A DNA stretch of 64,000 nucleotides from CAVXFS01 sp963761115 (GTDB taxonomy: Bacteria; Pseudomonadota; Gammaproteobacteria; Burkholderiales; Gallionellaceae). The position numbers and the translations under genes are program-made. The notes beneath the pieces are model-generated. The model saw only the letters and a program-made list of their open reading frames with translations. It ran no database searches and was not told where the DNA came from. Of the stretch, positions 60,268-64,000 are shown piece after piece; the stretch's first letter is position 1, and each line of letters opens with the position of its first letter. Location: NCBI GenBank assembly GCA_963761115.1, contig CAVXFS010000005.1, positions 992,001 through 1,056,000 of the forward strand. The letters are read 5' to 3'.

Positions 60268-61335
60268 TCAAGTGGATGGCTCGCTTTGTACAACCCTTGC
60301 GCGCAGCATGGCCCCGATCTCTTTGCCGATATTCATGAACGTGAGATGGTTGAGCGGGAATTCCAGCAGCACATGGGTGATGCTAAGGAAGAACAGCACC
60401 TTCAGCCCGACCGCGTAATCGAACGCATACAAGGCCAGGATCGCGGCCCACAGGACCACTACTGCCGCCAATCTGGAACGGGGTATGTGGTGCCACCCGA
60501 TCACGCTTGTCTTGGAAAACCAGTTCAGGTAATGGTACAGGTAGGCGAAGGCAATGAATGACATGACTGAAAGTGCAAGCGGATTCTGGTAGATGAAATC
60601 ATTGACGCCGCTAACGAACCCGGCAACGCCGGCTGCCGGATTGCCGAAATCGTGCAAATCAAAAACAGTCATTACCTGGTAATTTAGGCCGGCGAAACCG
60701 CTGGCCCAGCTGCCGTCCTGTTTCAGGTAACCATAGCTGTTCCTGACGTACTCACTGGCGTGATATGCGGATGAAGGATTGAAATAAAAGACGCCAATAG
60801 AAATGGTCGCAAACGCCGCCAGCGCAAGCAGGCCGGACCGGCTTCTGCCTCGCAATGCGCCCAGCAGAATGAACAGCGCGGTGAAGATGAAGACATGGAT
60901 CAGGGTAGGTAAAAATATCCCGAATATCGATGCAAAGGCCGGGGCGCTCGCGAATAGCATACTGCTGATTGCAGCAAGCACGATCAATCCTGCACGAATC
61001 TTCGTATTTTTCACCAGCACAAAGATCAATGCCGAGATGAATGCCGTGTACGTGATTGCGGCAGCTGCGTTGCCGTGAATCTGCGGCAGCATCCTGAAAT
61101 AACTCAGGGTGATGAGGATGCCGGCTGCGACCAGAAAAAGATGATCGTGCCGGCCTTTGGAAAAATATTGCCGGTCGTGCAACCAGCTTATCTCGGTGAG
61201 GTAATGCAGGGGGCCGAGGAAAGCATAGGCAAACAGGAAAGTCTCGAACGGTTTCATGCTGGCAGCGACAGCCGCAACCATCATCATCAGGATGTTGAGG
61301 TAATTGACCTGGTCGGTGGTGAGTTTGCTGGCCAT
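60268..61335 (-). CDS. Multipass membrane protein of unknown function
   Basis: 355 residues with about nine TM helices. Notable polar motifs are LGPLHYLTEISWLHDRQYFS near residue 40 and LFFLSITHVLLEFPLNHLTF near the C-terminus; histidines at both ends of the bundle resemble carotenoid-cleaving Brp/Blh-type proteins in layout, but the match is weak. A soluble loop (NPSSAYHASEYVRNSYGYLK) separates two halves. No neighbours suggest a role. Confidence 0.75.
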   Translation of the reverse strand: MASKLTTDQVNYLNILMMMVAAVAASMKPFETFLFAYAFLGPLHYLTEISWLHDRQYFSKGRHDHLFLVAAGILITLSYFRMLPQIHGNAAAAITYTAFISALIFVLVKNTKIRAGLIVLAAISSMLFASAPAFASIFGIFLPTLIHVFIFTALFILLGALRGRSRSGLLALAAFATISIGVFYFNPSSAYHASEYVRNSYGYLKQDGSWASGFAGLNYQVMTVFDLHDFGNPAAGVAGFVSGVNDFIYQNPLALSVMSFIAFAYLYHYLNWFSKTSVIGWHHIPRSRLAAVVVLWAAILALYAFDYAVGLKVLFFLSITHVLLEFPLNHLTFMNIGKEIGAMLRARVVQSEPST

Positions 61336-61500
61336 GATCGAGTTTCCGGTATTTGTCTATTCTATCCGCAAAGCAACGTGACAATGAATTCCAGCATGAT
61401 ATGTCAATCAGGTAAATCCCCGGCTGTGTTGGGAGACTAACAAGTTAGGTTTCTGCAACGGTTATTTATGCCAGTCCCATTGCGTACTGGAAATATCGTC

Positions 61501-61609
61501 CCCTCCCCCTTGCAGGGGGAGGGCTAGGGTGGGGGTAGAGACTCAACCTCACTGCTGCATTTGCCGTCCTACCCCCATCCCGGCCTTCCCCCTTAAAGGG
61601 GGAAGGAGC
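61501..61609. repeat. Intergenic inverted-repeat element, copy 4
   Basis: CCCTCCCCCTTGCAGGGGGA, GGGCTAGGGTGGGGGTAG, then after about 30 bases CCTACCCCCATCCCGGCCTT and CCCCCTTAAAGGGGGAAGGA. It fills the middle of the 346-base gap from 61336 to 61681; nothing else is seen there. Confidence 0.8.
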
Positions 61610-61681
61610 GAAAACCAGTTGCGATGGTTGGCTTGCGTGTTTATCGGTTCCTTTGTGCGAGGCTTGCCAAGCGAAATTTGA

Positions 61682-63292
61682 TTAAGTCCGCATCATGTCC
61701 AGCGCCACCGCTTCGGCCACTTCGATGCCGTCGATCGCCGCCGACATTATTCCGCCTGCGTAGCCCGCGCCTTCACCCGCCGGAAACAGTCCCCTGGTAT
61801 TGATGCTGTGGAAATCCTCTCCGCGTTTCATCCGCAGCGGCGACGAGGTGCGCGTCTCCACGCCGGTGAGCACGGCATCGGCCATTGCGAATCCCTTGAT
61901 CTGCTTGTCGAACGCGGGCAGCGCTTCGCGGATCGCGGCGATGGCGTAATCGGGCAGGGCGCTGGACAGGTCGGTGGGCGTGACGCCGGGCGCGTAGGAG
62001 GGGATGACTGTACCGAGTGCCGATGAAGGACGCCCGGCGAGGAAATCGCCGACGCGTTGAGCCGGCGCGTGATAATTGTTTCCGCCCAGCTCGAATGCGT
62101 GCGCTTCCCACTTGCGCTGGAATGCCATGCCGGCGAGCACGTCGCCCGGATAATCTTCTGGTGTGATGCCGACCACGATGCCGCTGTTGGCGTTGCGTTC
62201 GTTGCGCGAATACTGGCTCATGCCATTGGTGACCACGCGGCCTGCTTCGGAGGTTGCTGCTACCACGGTGCCGCCGGGGCACATGCAGAAGCTGTACACC
62301 GAGCGCCCGTTGCTGGCGTGGTGCACCAGCTTGTAGTCCGCTGCGCCGAGCTGCGGATTGCCTGCGTTGGGGCCGAAGCGCGCGCGGTCGATCAGCGACT
62401 GCGGGTGCTCGATGCGGAAGCCGATTGAGAAGGGCTTGGCCTCCAGATACACGCCGCGCGCATGCAGCATCGCGAAGGTGTCGCGCGCACTGTGGCCGAC
62501 GGCGAGCACCACATGGCGGCTGGCGATGTGCTCGCCGCTCGCCAGCATCACGCCATGCACCTGTCCGTCCACAATCTCGATGTCCGCGACGCGGCATTGA
62601 AAGCGGATCTCGCCGCCCAGCGCCTCGATGCTGTGGCGCAACTTCTCCACCACGCCCACCAGCCGGAACGTGCCGATGTGCGGCTTGCTGACATAAAGGA
62701 TTTCCTCCGGCGCGCCGGCCTTGACGAATTCGGTGAGCACCTTGCGACCGTAGTGTTTCGGGTCCTTGATCTGGCTGTGCAGCTTGCCGTCGGAGAACGT
62801 GCCCGCGCCGCCCTCGCCGAACTGTACATTGGATTCCGGATCGAGGCGGCCTTTCCGCCACAGGCCCCAGGTGTCCCTGGTGCGCTCGCGCACCAGCTTG
62901 CCGCGTTCCAGGATGATCGGACGAAACCCCATCTGCGCGAGGATCAGCCCGGCAAAGATGCCGCATGGCCCGGTGCCGATTACGACAGGGCGCTCGCTGT
63001 GCTGCGGCGGAGCCTGGGCGACGAAATGGTAGCGTGTGTCAGGCGCGGGTGCGATATTCGGTTTGCCTTTGAGTCGTTCGAGCAACGCGGCTTCATTGCT
63101 GACATCGACGTCCAGTGTGTAAATGAACACAATGGCCGCAGGTTTGCGGGCATCGTAGCCGCGACGGAAGATGGTGTGGCCGCGCAATTCGGTCGCATCG
63201 ATGCCGAGACGCTTGAGGATCGCGTGCTTCAGATCTTCATCGGAATGGGTCAGCGGAAGCTTGATTTCGGTCAGTCGCAACATGGCCGGCAT
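61682..63292 (-). CDS. FAD-dependent dehydrogenase (COG2509-type)
   Basis: 536 residues. Dinucleotide-binding VIGTGPCGIFAGLILAQMGF around residue 105, ESNVQFGEGGAGTFSDGKLH, RHVVLAVGHSARDTF, YSFCMCPGGTVVAATSEAGR and a C-terminal GLFPAGEGAGYAGGIMSAAI. The first 90 residues form a small alpha-beta domain typical of this group. Substrate unknown; family members are widespread flavoproteins. Start at ATG 63292 or 63283; an in-frame ATG at 63337 adds 15 unlikely residues. Confidence 0.88.
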   Translation of the reverse strand: MPAMLRLTEIKLPLTHSDEDLKHAILKRLGIDATELRGHTIFRRGYDARKPAAIVFIYTLDVDVSNEAALLERLKGKPNIAPAPDTRYHFVAQAPPQHSERPVVIGTGPCGIFAGLILAQMGFRPIILERGKLVRERTRDTWGLWRKGRLDPESNVQFGEGGAGTFSDGKLHSQIKDPKHYGRKVLTEFVKAGAPEEILYVSKPHIGTFRLVGVVEKLRHSIEALGGEIRFQCRVADIEIVDGQVHGVMLASGEHIASRHVVLAVGHSARDTFAMLHARGVYLEAKPFSIGFRIEHPQSLIDRARFGPNAGNPQLGAADYKLVHHASNGRSVYSFCMCPGGTVVAATSEAGRVVTNGMSQYSRNERNANSGIVVGITPEDYPGDVLAGMAFQRKWEAHAFELGGNNYHAPAQRVGDFLAGRPSSALGTVIPSYAPGVTPTDLSSALPDYAIAAIREALPAFDKQIKGFAMADAVLTGVETRTSSPLRMKRGEDFHSINTRGLFPAGEGAGYAGGIMSAAIDGIEVAEAVALDMMRT

Positions 63293-63552
63293 TTTACTCC
63301 GTCGCACCGGTCTGCCGGTACGACATTGTCTGGCCATGGGGATGGAACCTGCCTCGCATGTTGGTGATGATCGTCACGCCGATCCGGTTGTTCAAATGGA
63401 AGGCAGTGGCTACTTGTTACATCCAGCTTTCTGGATGCTGAAGATGATCCTGCTGTTCAACCTATAGCATGACCGATCGTTACTGCATATTCAAAATTAT
63501 GTTTTGAAATAGACTGCGGGGAATTGCGGGCGCCTGAGGGCGAACAAGCAAC

Positions 63553-63576
63553 AACCGCCAGATGGCTCTGGCGGTT
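63553..63576 (-). terminator. Terminator-like hairpin after the HU gene
   Basis: AACCGCCAGA / TCTGGCGGTT around TGGC, 13 bases past the HU stop on the minus strand. The T-tract after it is weak (GTTGTTGCTT). Confidence 0.6.
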
Positions 63577-63589
63577 ATCGTTGGAATGA

Positions 63590-63874
63590 TTATTTCTTTG
63601 CGGAGTTAACTGCTGCTTTGAGCGTGGCACCAGCCTTGAATGCAGGAGCCTTGGATGCCTTGATCTTCAACTCGGCGCCGGTCTTCGGGTTGCGGCCGAT
63701 GCGTGCGGCGCGCTTGCGAACTTCGAATGAGCCGAAGCCAACGAGTGAAACTTTGTCCCCTTTCTTGAGCGCGCCGGAGATGATGTCGATAACGGCGGCG
63801 ATAGTGCGGTCAGCGCTTGCGTTGCTTGTGTCGGTCTTTTTTGCCAGTGCTTCGGCCAATTCTTTTCTGTTCAT
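63590..63874 (-). CDS. HU-type DNA-binding protein
   Basis: 94 residues: MNRKELAEALAKKTDTSNAS, ALKKGDKVSLVGFGSFEVRK, RIGRNPKTGAELKIKASKAP. Histone-like nucleoid protein. Start has AAAGGGAG just upstream. The arm motif GRNPKTG is intact. Probably one of several HU genes. Confidence 0.95.
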   Translation of the reverse strand: MNRKELAEALAKKTDTSNASADRTIAAVIDIISGALKKGDKVSLVGFGSFEVRKRAARIGRNPKTGAELKIKASKAPAFKAGATLKAAVNSAKK

Positions 63875-63915
63875 GAGTAACTCCCTTTAGTTGTGGTGGA
63901 TGTGACAGAGGTAGA

Positions 63916-63943
63916 TTGTTATGGATATTTGCCTTGCTGGCAA
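63916..63943 (-). promoter_or_regulatory. Promoter of the HU gene
   Basis: On the minus strand TTGCCA (63943-63938), 16-base spacer, TAACAA (63921-63916), 42 bases before the start. The -35 box overlaps a palindrome CCTTGC-CA-GCAAGG that could be an operator. Confidence 0.5.
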
Positions 63944-64000
63944 GGGGGATTGATCAATTTTTTTGAAAGTTTTCCGCTTTCTCCCCTTGGTGGGTGTCTG

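Overview
The window looks like chromosomal DNA of a betaproteobacterium. Gene order (infC-rpmI-rplT-pheS-pheT-ihfA-merR, zipA-ligA, ubiG-gph, gyrA-serC-pheA-hisC-tyrA-aroA), a GC-rich coding bias and many membrane-bound nucleotide-cycling enzymes fit the Nitrosomonadales/Gallionellaceae best. That placement is an impression from gene content, not a database result.

Layout. 1-8994: end of a ClC chloride channel, a TonB-like protein, a three-gene proton-translocating transhydrogenase (pntAA-pntAB-pntB), a MASE1-PAS-PAS-GGDEF-EAL protein and an extradiol dioxygenase. 9091-10878: AT-richer insert with UDP-galactopyranose mutase and two gene remnants, bounded by short direct and inverted repeats. 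10902-17320: a Sel1-repeat protein, tRNA-Asn with its own promoter and terminator, a 1206-residue coiled coil/cyclase/AsmA-like fusion, and an aspartate-type aminotransferase. 17568-26512: moaD, then the translation cluster thrS-infC-rpmI-rplT-pheS-pheT-ihfA-merR, then tadA and an L,D-transpeptidase. 26540-31611 (minus strand): a cyclase-hemerythrin fusion, gph, ubiG, glycerate 2-kinase and a small membrane protein. 31612-33561: remnants and a diguanylate cyclase. 33629-37805: seven attC sites with cassettes, all on the minus strand and without an integrase (a CALIN). 37967-46614: pdxJ, nagZ, zipA, ligA, galU, a phosphoribosyltransferase, a methylthioinosine phosphorylase, def and an ankyrin membrane protein. 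46864-58395: a gyrA-serC-serA-pheA-hisC-DAHP synthase-tyrA-aroA supraoperon that feeds serine and aromatic amino acid synthesis, interrupted by a TMEM175-like channel gene. 58408-63874: a small membrane protein, hslO, a lipoprotein, an unknown membrane protein, an FAD dehydrogenase and an HU protein.

Two whole-window themes stand out. First, the conserved genes thrS, infC, pheS, pheT, ligA, gyrA and serC carry single-base indels. Nearly all can be placed at a codon third position or boundary, and many inserted bases would simply spell a synonymous codon. Each protein returns to normal family length once they are corrected, so this looks like a consensus artefact of mixed strains rather than gene decay. 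Second, palindromic repeats are common: four large copies built on CCCTCCCCCTT arms, three GGTTGGG-type palindromes, two short repeats read in frame inside hisC and pheT, and a heptanucleotide tandem repeat inside aroA.

The best candidates for something undescribed are the attC cassette array with a SIR2-domain gene and three toxin-antitoxin pairs, the cyclase-TM-AsmA fusion with five 43-residue tandem repeats, and the cyclase-hemerythrin protein that lacks one iron ligand.
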